A stretch of 53,474 bases of DNA from an uncultured Parasutterella sp. (GTDB lineage Bacteria > Pseudomonadota > Gammaproteobacteria > Burkholderiales > Burkholderiaceae_F), in assembly GCA_900766055.1 (NCBI GenBank), contig CAAFTZ010000023.1:1-53474 (forward strand). The letters run 5' to 3'. A model generated the notes under the pieces. That model was not told where the DNA came from and did no database searches. It saw only the letters and a list, made by a program, of their open reading frames with translations. A program made the translations under genes and the position numbers. Shown here one piece after another: positions 23,312 through 31,409 of the stretch. Every line of letters begins with the position of its first letter. The first letter of the stretch is position 1.

Positions 23312-23686
23312 TTAAATTCCCAAGCCGGAGAATGGAGAAGGATTCTGGTTTCGCTTCATCTCGTCGATGGTCTTTTGAATCCTCGCCAAATCTGCCTTTC
23401 TGCGGCGGAGTCTTTTTGCCTCCTTGATCCTTTCCTCAAGGGCGTACTCCGCGTCTTTTCGTTTAATCAGTTCTACTTTTTTCTCGTATGTGTGGAGAGC
23501 TGAAAAAGCAATTTCCTTTTTCATGTAATCCAAGAGCACTTCGACATTGGCTGCGAGCTCTATCAGTCCCGGTTCTCGCAGCCAATTCAATCTGGCATCG
23601 GTTGGAATCAGATCTCTAATTACTCCCAGATACTCTCTGATTTCCGAGTTACTTGGCTCCGGTGAGTTTGATGTCGTCCCTGTCAT
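23312..23686 (-). CDS. Hypothetical coiled-coil phage protein
   Basis: A 124-aa protein with a charged helical second half (EKKVELIKRKDAEYALEER, then RLRRRKADLARIQKTIDEMK). The reading frame stays open further upstream, but that part is the shadow of the primase gene. The start at 23686 has GGAGG 8 bases before the ATG and overlaps the primase gene by 38 bases. An ATG at 23773 (GGAAGA upstream) is possible. Unrecognised. Confidence 0.55.
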   Translation of the reverse strand: MTGTTSNSPEPSNSEIREYLGVIRDLIPTDARLNWLREPGLIELAANVEVLLDYMKKEIAFSALHTYEKKVELIKRKDAEYALEERIKEAKRLRRRKADLARIQKTIDEMKRNQNPSPFSGLGI

Positions 23687-26591
23687 CCAAGAGGCCTCCG
23701 AGAGTGAACCAGTCGCACCGGATCTGGGTTTTGGCAAGTTTGGGTATTCCTCGTCCGATGCGGGCTCGTTCATTCTTCTTCCACAACAATCCCATCTTCT
23801 CCAAGTCGGATTCCAGCTTCTTAGAGTCGTAGCGATTAGCCAGACACCACTGGGAGAGCACTCGTCTTTCCACGAAGAAGAGTCCGACGATGGAGCCTTT
23901 AACACTTTTATCTCCGAACACCATTCGTCCGATGTACTTCTTAAGAGGAATGCGGTCAGCCTCTTCCGGCGAAACGTCATCAAGCCTGCGAGTCGTCACG
24001 ATCTGATCGCTGTAGTCCTGAATGAACTCGAAGAGAATTTCATCAGCGGTCTTTTCGTTGACTTCCTTGGAAGCGTTGCAAAGGTTCTCAACGGCTTCCT
24101 TGGCAAACTTGGTCATTGCCTTGATGTCGAACTTGCAAACTCCCAAGTCCCGCATGATCTTGGCTGCCGTGATCGTCGTGACCATGTGCCAGCGGTAGAA
24201 GCGATATTTAGGCTCCACGGCCAAGAAGTTGTTGTCCATCACTTCTTTCAGAGTGTCCGCCATCATCTGCCTGACGTGTGTCAGGTTGTCCATGATGTAG
24301 CTGATGTAAAGCGGTCCGACAACACCCGAGTTGGCCTCCATCTTGGAAAGCGCTGCGGTCACTTCCAGCGGGTCAAGCGTGGGAATACCGTAGTTGTCCA
24401 CACGGATCTCGAAGATACGCATGGCTTCAGCATCCGACGTGCCGTTTTGCGAGAGACGATCGATCAAACAAGAGTTACCGGTCAGGCCCACCTGAGTACA
24501 CCAAGTGGCTGTGTCTGCGAAACCCACACCGCCCACATCTTTGTTAACCTGCAAGCGGTTGCGGTCGCCTCCGTTGGAAACCACATAGGCGAGATTGGAG
24601 AGTTCGCCTGATTTAATGTTTGTGATCTCGTCGATCAGGATCGGCAGAGACTGCATGACACCAAGGAACGCAGTTCTTGCGTTCGGCGTAGCGCCTTGCT
24701 CACCCTTAATCGTCATCTTCTCAGCGTTGCCGAAAGCGTAGAGCCCAGCGGTAAAAGCCGATGTTTTGCCTCGGCCGGATGTCACACCGGTCAGAGCACA
24801 CGGAATGCCCTTGTAAAGCGCGTCTTCCACGAGCCCTGCGAGCGGTGCTCCCCAGAGGGAGGCAATCGCATACTGCATGGGCTCCATGCCTTTACGGGCG
24901 TAGATGGAGTTGAGCGCCTCGGCATACTTCGTAGGATCGCCCTCAGCCCCAACCTTAAAGAGTGCTGCCTTGGTTCTGGCATGTCCTCTTAAGACCACCT
25001 TGGCATCGACTTCGTGGGGTTTGTAGAGCTTCTCTCCGAGTAAGAACGCCTGCTTATCGTCTTGCCAACCGAAGCTCGTAAAAGAGCGGGTCAGATCGAC
25101 AGTGCGGCGCAGTGAGTTCATTGAATCTCTCAGATAGCCTGTCATCACTTGTTCACTTCCTTTGTTTGTTGAAGGAGCAATTTCGTTTTTTCCTAACTCT
25201 TGCAGCAGGGTCACACCGCCGACCGATATCGCTTTACAAGAAACATAAAACTCACGTTTCTCTCCGAAAGCGTCATAGAGCACTGCCTTGCAGACGTAAG
25301 ACCCGTCGATCTCGCGAATGCGGGAGACGAGGTAGAAGCGGTAGGGCGTAAACGGAAATGCGGTATCTCCGTCCTTGCTCTTAATTACTTTGACCATCAT
25401 CTCGTTCTGGCTGTCCCAGAAGTAGCCTTCCGGGTGTACCTCACTCGTAAGCGGGAGGGCGTGGCGCTCTTCCGCAGGAACTTCCACAGGAGGTTCCTCT
25501 TCGGGTTCTACAACTACTCGGCCCGCGGTCAGCGGGGTGGAGCACTTGTTCCTACAGTCCTTGCAAAGCTCGGGACAAAGGGACCTGAAAGTTTCGCACT
25601 TGGTGGGCGCAGAGTTCCACGTATCAAAACGAGTAGCAACATCAGTGTTGGAGTGACCCGTTTCGGATCTTTTGGCAGACCACTTAAACGCAGTTTCTCT
25701 ACCATCTTTGCAGAACGTCAAAATGCCTATGGCGCTCCGCCAAGCGTCGTAACTGAGGTCGCCTTGCGTCTCTCTGAACTGGTGCATCACCTGACAGTTG
25801 TCGGCAACTTTGTTCGCGTCATACTCGTAGTTGTCAGAAAAATGGCTTAATTCCGAGTTGTCCGCTGAGTTGCCGAGCAAGTATGAAGGTAATTCACCTA
25901 GTTCAAACTCTTCTCCGGTGAGAGACGCAAGGACGGTCTTAACTTTCTCTCTGAAATCAGCATGGGAAATCGGTGCGTAGGGCACACCCGTCCACTTGAC
26001 TTCCTTACTGCTTCCATACTTCCTGTTATGTGTCCCCACGGGGCGCAGAATCGAGGCCGAGTCCGCCGTCCGACTGGGGTCAGTAATAATGCCAAGCTCA
26101 CTAAAGAGCCTCTTTAGGAGCAGTGCAGTTTGTGTCCATTGCGAAGCTTCTATGTCTTCCGTCAGTACCCAGTAAGCGTGAACTCCGTAGCCGGAGCTTA
26201 TTACCAAGGGCATTGGCAGGTTTGTCTTCTCTTTAAATGCCAGAAGCGCCTTAACCGCATCTTTCTGCGTGGCGTAGCCAATTCCTTTCTCTGCCTTGCC
26301 CTGACCACAATCTAGGTCTAGCCAAAACGACTTACAGTATGCCGCGTTCCTTTGGGATCGGGAAAACTTTTCTCCGGGAGCCGGTTTCTTATAACTTGCA
26401 CAAGCGTGGTAGACCGTTCTTGCTGCATCCAGATGTCCGATTTTTTCGGACATCTGTTCAAGCGTTTCGCATTGGAAATGCTCGAAAATCACACGAGGCT
26501 TTTCACCTTCGTCAGCAACGTTCCTCGGAGCTGCAATGACATACAAACCGTTTCGGGGCAGAACGGCCCTCAAAAATTCGATTGTATTCAT
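23649..26591 (-). CDS. DUF927-type primase/helicase
   Basis: A 980-aa replication protein. The N-terminal 250 residues look like a primase-polymerase (AEP) domain: SFWLDLDCGQGKAEKG with the acidic DLD, SSGYGVHAYW and SILRPVGTHNRK. A cysteine cluster (CPELCKDCRNKC) follows near 330. The second half is the DUF927 ATPase: ALTGVTSGRGKTSAFTAGLY (Walker A), PILIDEITN (Walker B), YVVSNGGDRNRL. It should prime and unwind DNA at phage forks. An apparent upstream TTG start is discarded because the ATG at 26591 has GAGG 8 bases before it. The region around the start contains a 13-bp direct repeat. Confidence 0.85.
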   Translation of the reverse strand: MNTIEFLRAVLPRNGLYVIAAPRNVADEGEKPRVIFEHFQCETLEQMSEKIGHLDAARTVYHACASYKKPAPGEKFSRSQRNAAYCKSFWLDLDCGQGKAEKGIGYATQKDAVKALLAFKEKTNLPMPLVISSGYGVHAYWVLTEDIEASQWTQTALLLKRLFSELGIITDPSRTADSASILRPVGTHNRKYGSSKEVKWTGVPYAPISHADFREKVKTVLASLTGEEFELGELPSYLLGNSADNSELSHFSDNYEYDANKVADNCQVMHQFRETQGDLSYDAWRSAIGILTFCKDGRETAFKWSAKRSETGHSNTDVATRFDTWNSAPTKCETFRSLCPELCKDCRNKCSTPLTAGRVVVEPEEEPPVEVPAEERHALPLTSEVHPEGYFWDSQNEMMVKVIKSKDGDTAFPFTPYRFYLVSRIREIDGSYVCKAVLYDAFGEKREFYVSCKAISVGGVTLLQELGKNEIAPSTNKGSEQVMTGYLRDSMNSLRRTVDLTRSFTSFGWQDDKQAFLLGEKLYKPHEVDAKVVLRGHARTKAALFKVGAEGDPTKYAEALNSIYARKGMEPMQYAIASLWGAPLAGLVEDALYKGIPCALTGVTSGRGKTSAFTAGLYAFGNAEKMTIKGEQGATPNARTAFLGVMQSLPILIDEITNIKSGELSNLAYVVSNGGDRNRLQVNKDVGGVGFADTATWCTQVGLTGNSCLIDRLSQNGTSDAEAMRIFEIRVDNYGIPTLDPLEVTAALSKMEANSGVVGPLYISYIMDNLTHVRQMMADTLKEVMDNNFLAVEPKYRFYRWHMVTTITAAKIMRDLGVCKFDIKAMTKFAKEAVENLCNASKEVNEKTADEILFEFIQDYSDQIVTTRRLDDVSPEEADRIPLKKYIGRMVFGDKSVKGSIVGLFFVERRVLSQWCLANRYDSKKLESDLEKMGLLWKKNERARIGRGIPKLAKTQIRCDWFTLGGLLDDRDDIKLTGAK

Positions 26592-26611
26592 TGAGAACCT
26601 CAAAAATTCGG

Positions 26612-26634
26612 CCCGGTTTTTATCCAGAACCGGG
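26612..26634. other. Intercistronic hairpin
   Basis: CCCGGTT (26612-26618) pairs with AACCGGG (26628-26634) with a 9-nt loop, between the candidate ssDNA-binding protein gene and the primase gene. No T-run on the minus strand, so a processing or stability element is more likely than a terminator. Confidence 0.4.
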
Positions 26635-26665
26635 AAACTGGCTTACCTTCGGCCTAACGGAGGTA

Positions 26666-27628
26666 TTAGAACTTGAAGTCTTCTAAGCCCGGGACTTCAT
26701 CGGAAGAAGCAATCTGTGTGACTTCTTCCTTCATCGTCTCTACGACTTCTTTGACAACTTCAGGTGTGATCTTGCCTGTGGCAACAGCTGCTTCCACGAC
26801 AGAAACTTTGGGCTTGTCCGCAGCTGCAGGAGCCGGAGCAGCCGTCGGAGCAACACCGTTTTTGACAGCTTCTTCATAGGCTTTCAGGTGTTCCAGCACA
26901 TCGGGTGTTTCACCTGTGATTGCCATAACGGTCGGATCATTGTGCTCTTCCTGAACGAGACGGAACTGATCTTCGTCAAGGAAGCCGACCGGTTCAAACA
27001 CGAGCTTCTGAGCGGTTTCGTTCGGGTCGAACTTAATACGAGTGACGGCCGCCATGTAGGGCACATTGTGCTTCGTGAGCTTGGAGCCGTAGTCGCCAAG
27101 AGCCTTAATGGATGTGGGCGGAACGCGAAGCAGCATGGTCTCTTTGAGGGAGCCTCTCGGAGCGATTGCCAGACGAACTGCGTCACGGCAGGCTTTGCCC
27201 TTACCGGCGATACCCTTGGCGTCTACTGCGGAGCCCCAAGCGTTCTTAGGACAGGTCTTGCAGCAGGCACTCTGAGGCTGAGCACAACCCTGATCAGGGA
27301 TGATACCTGTGGAAGAGAAGCAGATCGGAGTCTGAGCTTCTTCATTGTCAGCATTGTAAGTGCCGGAGTAGTAAGCCTTGGCTGTGAATTTCGGAACACG
27401 AACGAGAACCACGTCAATGTACTGAGCAGTAGAGCTCGGGTCGAGCGGGTTCATAACCACTTTCTTTTCATCGCCGCGAATGACGGTGAAACGCTTGCCG
27501 TTCAAAGAAAGAACAGGGAAGGACAAGGAAGCGTGGGCGGTAATGTCGCCGTTTAAAGCTTCAACGTTTGTCTGAGCGAGGTAAGCGGGAAGGGGTGCGG
27601 ATGCAAAAATAGAAACGTCATTAGCCAT
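26666..27628 (-). CDS. Candidate phage single-stranded DNA-binding protein
   Basis: A 320-aa protein beginning MANDVSIFASAPLPAYL. No family was recognised with certainty. A cysteine cluster (CAQPQSACCKTC, then a later C in GKACRD, about residues 114-147) could bind zinc. The last 60 residues are a disordered Pro/Ala linker followed by an acidic tail ending EVPGLEDFKF. Such an acidic tail with a terminal aromatic residue is the hallmark of bacterial and phage SSBs (E. coli SSB, T7 gp2.5). The position between primase and helicase fits. GGAGAAG precedes the ATG. Confidence 0.55.
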   Translation of the reverse strand: MANDVSIFASAPLPAYLAQTNVEALNGDITAHASLSFPVLSLNGKRFTVIRGDEKKVVMNPLDPSSTAQYIDVVLVRVPKFTAKAYYSGTYNADNEEAQTPICFSSTGIIPDQGCAQPQSACCKTCPKNAWGSAVDAKGIAGKGKACRDAVRLAIAPRGSLKETMLLRVPPTSIKALGDYGSKLTKHNVPYMAAVTRIKFDPNETAQKLVFEPVGFLDEDQFRLVQEEHNDPTVMAITGETPDVLEHLKAYEEAVKNGVAPTAAPAPAAADKPKVSVVEAAVATGKITPEVVKEVVETMKEEVTQIASSDEVPGLEDFKF

Positions 27629-27640
27629 TATCTTCTCCAG

Positions 27641-28024
27641 TTAGGCCTTACGGAAATTGAGCGTGATTTCTTCATTGTAATCGACGCCCGGCGGCAGAAC
27701 GCCGCGCCCTGTCTTGTACTCTTCAATAGCAGACTTGAGCGGGCGAACTTCCAAAAGTTCAAACATGTCGTTGTCTTTGACAAAGCCCATGAAAGCTGCC
27801 TTGTCAGGACAGGAAATTTTTACTCGAGTAGAGCGATAAGCAGTACCGGATTCAGTTTTGTAGGACTGCACGCCGTCGATTGCCATTTTGTTGAGAATCG
27901 CAGATTCCAGCTTGGCGATGTTGGCGTTGATCGGGGCCATCGCTTCTTTGAAAGCGGCTTCTTTTGCTGCTTTCTCTTCCTTGCATTTACGAAGGAAACC
28001 GATTGCTTCTTGGATTGTACACAT
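27641..28024 (-). CDS. Hypothetical phage replication-region protein
   Basis: A 127-aa protein. The first 50 residues are a lysine/alanine coiled coil (FLRKCKEEKAAKEAAFKEAM), then a globular part (VQSYKTESGTAYRSTRVKIS) ending ITLNFRKA. The layout resembles small phage proteins found beside SSB or recombination genes, but no family is claimed. The second of two nearby ATGs is preferred, as it lies 7 bases after AGGA. Confidence 0.55.
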   Translation of the reverse strand: MCTIQEAIGFLRKCKEEKAAKEAAFKEAMAPINANIAKLESAILNKMAIDGVQSYKTESGTAYRSTRVKISCPDKAAFMGFVKDNDMFELLEVRPLKSAIEEYKTGRGVLPPGVDYNEEITLNFRKA

Positions 28025-28069
28025 AAGCATTCCTGTAGGTAAGTAATTGCATTCTAAACATGAAATCGT

Positions 28070-29641
28070 TTAATTGCAAGATTGAGTGCTTTCCCGCATG
28101 AGGTCTAGTAAAGTTCCTTGCAGACTTTGGCGGTTCTTCAATCGTTCATAAACCACCTCTTCGTACTTTGTGGAAACGATATGAACGATAACCGTCGTAT
28201 GTTTCTGACCGGGTCTTCTAACACGGGCGCAAGCCTGCTGATAAGTCTCGTTGGAATAAACAGGCCCAAACCAAATAATGGTTGTAGCTGCTGTCAGTGT
28301 TAGACCGTGGGACATCGCTGTCGGGTTTGCCACGAGCACTTTCGGATCATCGGTGCGCTGGAAAAGAGCAAATATTCTGTCTCGGTCCTCTTTCGAAGTA
28401 GAGCCGTCGATTACTTCGTTAGTCACTTCGTTATCAGTTAAGAATTTGGAAACTCTTTGTAAAGCCGCTGTGAAGGGGATGAACACGATGCACTTGCCCT
28501 CAGAGGCCTCAATCGTTTCCATGAGAACTTCTAGGCGCTTAGTGATCGGATACTCAACGACTGTGTCGTTATCTCCGTAAAGAGATCCCAAGGCGATCTG
28601 CATGAGCTTGGAAGCCTTGATGGCCTCGTTGCTTGCCGTTATGTCTCCTTCTTCAAACTGAACCTGAAGCGAAGAGAGCATGGCCTTGTAGGCCTGCTGC
28701 TGAGGCGCAGACATCTCAGCCTCCTTCGTGAGAAACACCTGCGGGGGCAGGTCCAAGCACTCGTCGATACTGAAGCGTACAGCGGGCTGCATGACACGAT
28801 GAACATAAGCCGCAGAATCAGGTTTGGGGAGCCACTTGAACTGATTGACTTGCGTCATCACCTGATTGCGGAAGCTGTTGTAGTAGAGCGGGCAGTCCTT
28901 GTTGTTCGGTGTTACCAAACGAATCTGAGCGTATGCGTCAGCAGGGGAGTTCGGGATCGGAGAACCCGTCAAACCCCAGACGCGGCGCGGTGTCTGCTTG
29001 TTGCAGATGGTGTTAAGTGCCTTCCAGCGGTCGGTCGTTTTCGTGCGCATAAGCGCCAGCTCGTCGATCACGATGAGATCAATGTCTCTCCGGGCAGCCA
29101 GTTCATCGACGATGATCTTGGCACCGTCCGTGTTAATGAGGTAAATGTCAGCCGGATCTTTGAGAAGCTTGAGTCTTTTCTCCTTCGTGCCGTAAAGTAC
29201 GCTGACCTTGTACTGCGGGAAGCTGAAAAACGCTTCGTCAGCCCATGTTCTTTCCAAGGTGGAAAGAGGGCAGACAACCAGCATGGAGCGCACCTGACCG
29301 CACTTTTTCAAGTAGTCGTAGGCCCACAGCGTTGTGATTGTTTTGCCAAGGCCCATGCTGTTAAGGATGAAGCAGCGGTCGTTCATCGTGGCGAACTCCG
29401 CCGAGATCCTCTGTGCCTCAAAGGGCTTGAACTTCGCAGAGAAGTCGTAGTACATCTGCATGGGGGAGGGCACGTCGTAGCCCAAAGAGCGAAGCACCCT
29501 CGTTTCGTCGGGCCGGTGCGGCACGGCTACCATCGGTCCCTTAGCCGTCTGAACAATCTTGGCTGTCGGGATGACGGTTGTAATCTGTGCGGGGTTCTGC
29601 GGCTGAAGCAGAACTGCTTGTTTATCTTTGAGAATAATCAT
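28070..29641 (-). CDS. SNF2-type superfamily 2 helicase/ATPase
   Basis: A 523-aa protein. Walker A NSMGLGKT (motif I), VVCPLSTLERTW (Ia), VIDELALMRT (motif II, DELA in place of DEAH), GLTGSPIPN (III), IVFIPFTAALQ (IV), ANPTAMSHGLTLTAA (V) and QQACARVRRPGQ (VI) give a complete SNF2/SF2 helicase core. Phage members are found in replication modules and probably act in DNA strand exchange or fork remodelling. Its ATG follows the stop of the 42-codon membrane peptide by one base (TAAGATG), so the two are translationally linked. Confidence 0.9.
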   Translation of the reverse strand: MIILKDKQAVLLQPQNPAQITTVIPTAKIVQTAKGPMVAVPHRPDETRVLRSLGYDVPSPMQMYYDFSAKFKPFEAQRISAEFATMNDRCFILNSMGLGKTITTLWAYDYLKKCGQVRSMLVVCPLSTLERTWADEAFFSFPQYKVSVLYGTKEKRLKLLKDPADIYLINTDGAKIIVDELAARRDIDLIVIDELALMRTKTTDRWKALNTICNKQTPRRVWGLTGSPIPNSPADAYAQIRLVTPNNKDCPLYYNSFRNQVMTQVNQFKWLPKPDSAAYVHRVMQPAVRFSIDECLDLPPQVFLTKEAEMSAPQQQAYKAMLSSLQVQFEEGDITASNEAIKASKLMQIALGSLYGDNDTVVEYPITKRLEVLMETIEASEGKCIVFIPFTAALQRVSKFLTDNEVTNEVIDGSTSKEDRDRIFALFQRTDDPKVLVANPTAMSHGLTLTAATTIIWFGPVYSNETYQQACARVRRPGQKHTTVIVHIVSTKYEEVVYERLKNRQSLQGTLLDLMRESTQSCN

Positions 29642-29642
29642 C

Positions 29643-29771
29643 TTAATATCTGCCTTTACGTATGTCTCTTATGAAGCAGAACAAAATAGCTCCCAATAAA
29701 ACCAGTACCATCACGCTCATAGTAAGAGCAAGGAAGGCAGCCACCCATTCTAAAATTGTTCCTGCATCCAT
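29643..29771 (-). CDS. 42-aa single-pass membrane peptide
   Basis: A short ORF (MDAGTILEWVAAFLALTMSV, then VLVLLGAILFCFIRDIRKGRY) with AAGG before the ATG. The hydrophobic stretch spans residues 9-34 and is followed by a positively charged tail, so it should insert with its C-terminus in the cytosol. The stop is one base from the helicase start. Size and topology could suit a spanin, holin-like or regulatory peptide; nothing decides between them. Confidence 0.6.
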   Translation of the reverse strand: MDAGTILEWVAAFLALTMSVMVLVLLGAILFCFIRDIRKGRY

Positions 29772-29772
29772 A

Positions 29773-30045
29773 TTAAACCTTCCGAACTTTATACCCGGAT
29801 TCTCCCTTGCGCCACCCTCGATTACGATGACGCGAGATCACGCGAGTGTTGGACTTCGCACCGGAGCCACCGGCAGATAAGGGGACAACGTGATCTACAT
29901 CCAAATTATCCCCTTTGACTACCAGCCCTTCTCTTATTGCTTGTCTTCGTGCCTTATTACGCAAAACCCTTTTACGAATGTTTTCAGGCTTCGCATCTCT
30001 AATTCGATTGTATTCTCTCCCTCTCGGAGTGTTACTATTTGCCAT
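29773..30045 (-). CDS. HNH endonuclease
   Basis: A 90-aa basic protein with a short HNH motif: DNLDVDHVVPLSAGGSG, then SNTRVISRHRNRGWRKG. HNH domains nick or cut DNA with a beta-beta-alpha metal fold. AGGAG lies 5 bases before the ATG at 30045, so five upstream codons are not counted. It overlaps the neighbouring HNH-type gene by 11 bases. Confidence 0.75.
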   Translation of the reverse strand: MANSNTPRGREYNRIRDAKPENIRKRVLRNKARRQAIREGLVVKGDNLDVDHVVPLSAGGSGAKSNTRVISRHRNRGWRKGESGYKVRKV

Positions 30046-30685
30046 CTTTACTCCTGTCAATGTCTGGTTTTCTAAATAGTCGTTTTCCGCGGTCTCCCCT
30101 GTAGTAGCGTACGTAAACCGTAGCCCTTTTAAGCCCAGCTTGATCTGCTAATTCACAAAGGGGAACACCATCAATTTTTATGCTCTTTCCCTGATTTGTG
30201 TTTTGTTCATGCTTAGTTGCCCAACGACAGTTAGAAAGCTCGTATCCTTTATCGTTGTCTATGCGATCAAGGGAGAGTCCGGGCTTCCATGTTTTAGCCA
30301 TATCTTCATAAAAGCTGATGAAACTGTCCTTCCATCGAGGGCAAACCTCAATCCCTCTACCACCGTATCTTTCATAGTTGTGATAACTTTTAAGGTAGCA
30401 CCTCGAAAGCATACTCGTCCAAGCTTTATAAATAGGCGAACCTGATTGGCCATGAACTACATGGCTATCTCTTTGGAGCTTCTTCGTCTGGCATCCGCAA
30501 GAAGGCGCATAACCATTCTTTGAATAAGTCTTTAATTGATGCGTATTTTTAATAACCTCGTTGCCGCACATACACAAGCACCTCCAAAGAGCACGAGGAT
30601 TCTTTCCTCCTGTGTTCCCTTTGTAGCGTTCTATTACTGTTAAAAACCCAAACTTTTGTCCAACTAAGTCAATACGATAGGCCAT
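30035..30685 (-). CDS. HNH/homing-endonuclease-like protein with C-terminal HTH
   Basis: A 216-aa protein. The N-terminus (DLVGQKFGFLTVIERY, CLCMCGNEV, SCGCQTKK) and the core (YKAWTSMLSRCY, YGGRGIEVCPRWKDSF, SLDRIDNDKGYELSNCRWAT) match the phage family of freestanding HNH-type homing endonucleases seen as inserts in many phages. The last 45 residues (VPLCELADQAGLKRATVYVRY) form a helix-turn-helix that may aid target recognition. The ATG at 30685 has AAGG 7 bases upstream; an earlier in-frame start lies inside the zinc-finger gene. Probably a selfish insertion in the operon. Confidence 0.8.
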   Translation of the reverse strand: MAYRIDLVGQKFGFLTVIERYKGNTGGKNPRALWRCLCMCGNEVIKNTHQLKTYSKNGYAPSCGCQTKKLQRDSHVVHGQSGSPIYKAWTSMLSRCYLKSYHNYERYGGRGIEVCPRWKDSFISFYEDMAKTWKPGLSLDRIDNDKGYELSNCRWATKHEQNTNQGKSIKIDGVPLCELADQAGLKRATVYVRYYRGDRGKRLFRKPDIDRSKDGK

Positions 30686-30902
30686 AATAACCTTTCCGTT
30701 TTTCCGCCGCTTGGCGGGCTCTGTAATCCATCTCACACTCAATGCAGCAGAACTTATGTGCTGTTGTTTCCACGGGTTCTCCGCAGTTTATGCACTTCTG
30801 CTCATAGTTGATGAACTGTGGCGGGGCTTTTGACTGCCCTTTAATGAGCGCTCGAAGGATTACTCCTTCGTTCTCGGTTGCTCGGTCGATCTCGTCGGCC
30901 AT
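30669..30902 (-). CDS. TraR/DksA-type zinc-finger protein
   Basis: A 77-aa protein starting MADEIDRATENEG and carrying a C4 zinc finger (CINCGEPV, then FCCIECEMDYR). Small phage proteins of this size are TraR-like. TraR binds RNA polymerase in the secondary channel and mimics DksA plus ppGpp, so it could shift host transcription. Overlaps both neighbours. Confidence 0.8.
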   Translation of the reverse strand: MADEIDRATENEGVILRALIKGQSKAPPQFINYEQKCINCGEPVETTAHKFCCIECEMDYRARQAAEKRKGYYGLSY

Positions 30903-31216
30903 GTCACTATCTCCATTTTTTCTGCGTCATCCACAACTTCAGCGTGACCGAAGTGCGCGTTGATGGCGTCAATATTTTTTCTCTGATTCGGGGTTGTATT
31001 TTTTAATTTGCCGGGAGCCTTGGTCTCCACGGCGAAAAACACACCGATGGTTTTTCCCACCATTTCCGGTGTAATGGTTACAGGCTTACATCCGATTACA
31101 TCGGGGATGCCGACACATCCGAGACCGTTTTGGACTGGAAAGTAGTGCCAGTATCCAAGTGCCTTTAACCTTTTTCTAACTGCTAATTTAACTCTTCCTT
31201 CTGGGGTCATTGCCAT
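30860..31216 (-). CDS. VRR-NUC domain nuclease
   Basis: A 118-aa protein with the phage VRR-NUC pattern: TPEGRVKLAVRKRLKALGYWHYFPVQNGLG, GIPDVIG with the catalytic aspartate, and FFAVETKAPGK with the ExK. Stand-alone VRR-NUC proteins are structure-specific (Holliday-junction-like) PD-(D/E)XK nucleases. In this operon it probably resolves replication or recombination intermediates. Confidence 0.88.
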   Translation of the reverse strand: MAMTPEGRVKLAVRKRLKALGYWHYFPVQNGLGCVGIPDVIGCKPVTITPEMVGKTIGVFFAVETKAPGKLKNTTPNQRKNIDAINAHFGHAEVVDDAEKMEIVTWPTRSTEQPRTKE

Positions 31217-31409
31217 CTGGGTTCTCCTTTGGTTCTAAGAGAACTGAGACGGCTAAGCTCGCCAGCTGGTTGACGTAATCTTCCAGTCTCGTAGCAAGCT
31301 CCTTTTCAAATGGTTTCAGATGATCCCAGCTTTGCGCGGCCATCTTAATCAGTTCTCTGTCGCTGAGTTTCTCAAGCTCTTCTACTTTCAATAAGTCTTT
31401 TCGTCTCAT
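31188..31409 (-). CDS. Hypothetical phage protein
   Basis: A 73-aa helical protein (MRRKDLLKVEELEKLSDREL, then KELATRLEDYVNQLASLAVS), unrecognised. The start at 31409 overlaps the stop of the Cas4-like gene (ATGA) and has GGGAGG upstream. The frame continues further upstream but without a good start. Confidence 0.6.
   Translation of the reverse strand: MRRKDLLKVEELEKLSDRELIKMAAQSWDHLKPFEKELATRLEDYVNQLASLAVSVLLEPKENPDGNDPRRKS

Noticed and set aside
23687..23983. N-terminal extension of the coiled-coil gene at 23312
   Set aside because: This part overlaps the primase gene out of frame, is Ser/Trp/Arg-rich and lacks a better start than 23686.
23547..24611. 354-codon plus-strand frame opposite the primase
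   Set aside because: Shadow of the DUF927 gene; no plus-strand promoter or ribosome binding site.
28799..29674. 291-codon plus-strand frame opposite the SNF2 helicase
   Set aside because: Antisense shadow; the helicase frame has all seven motifs.
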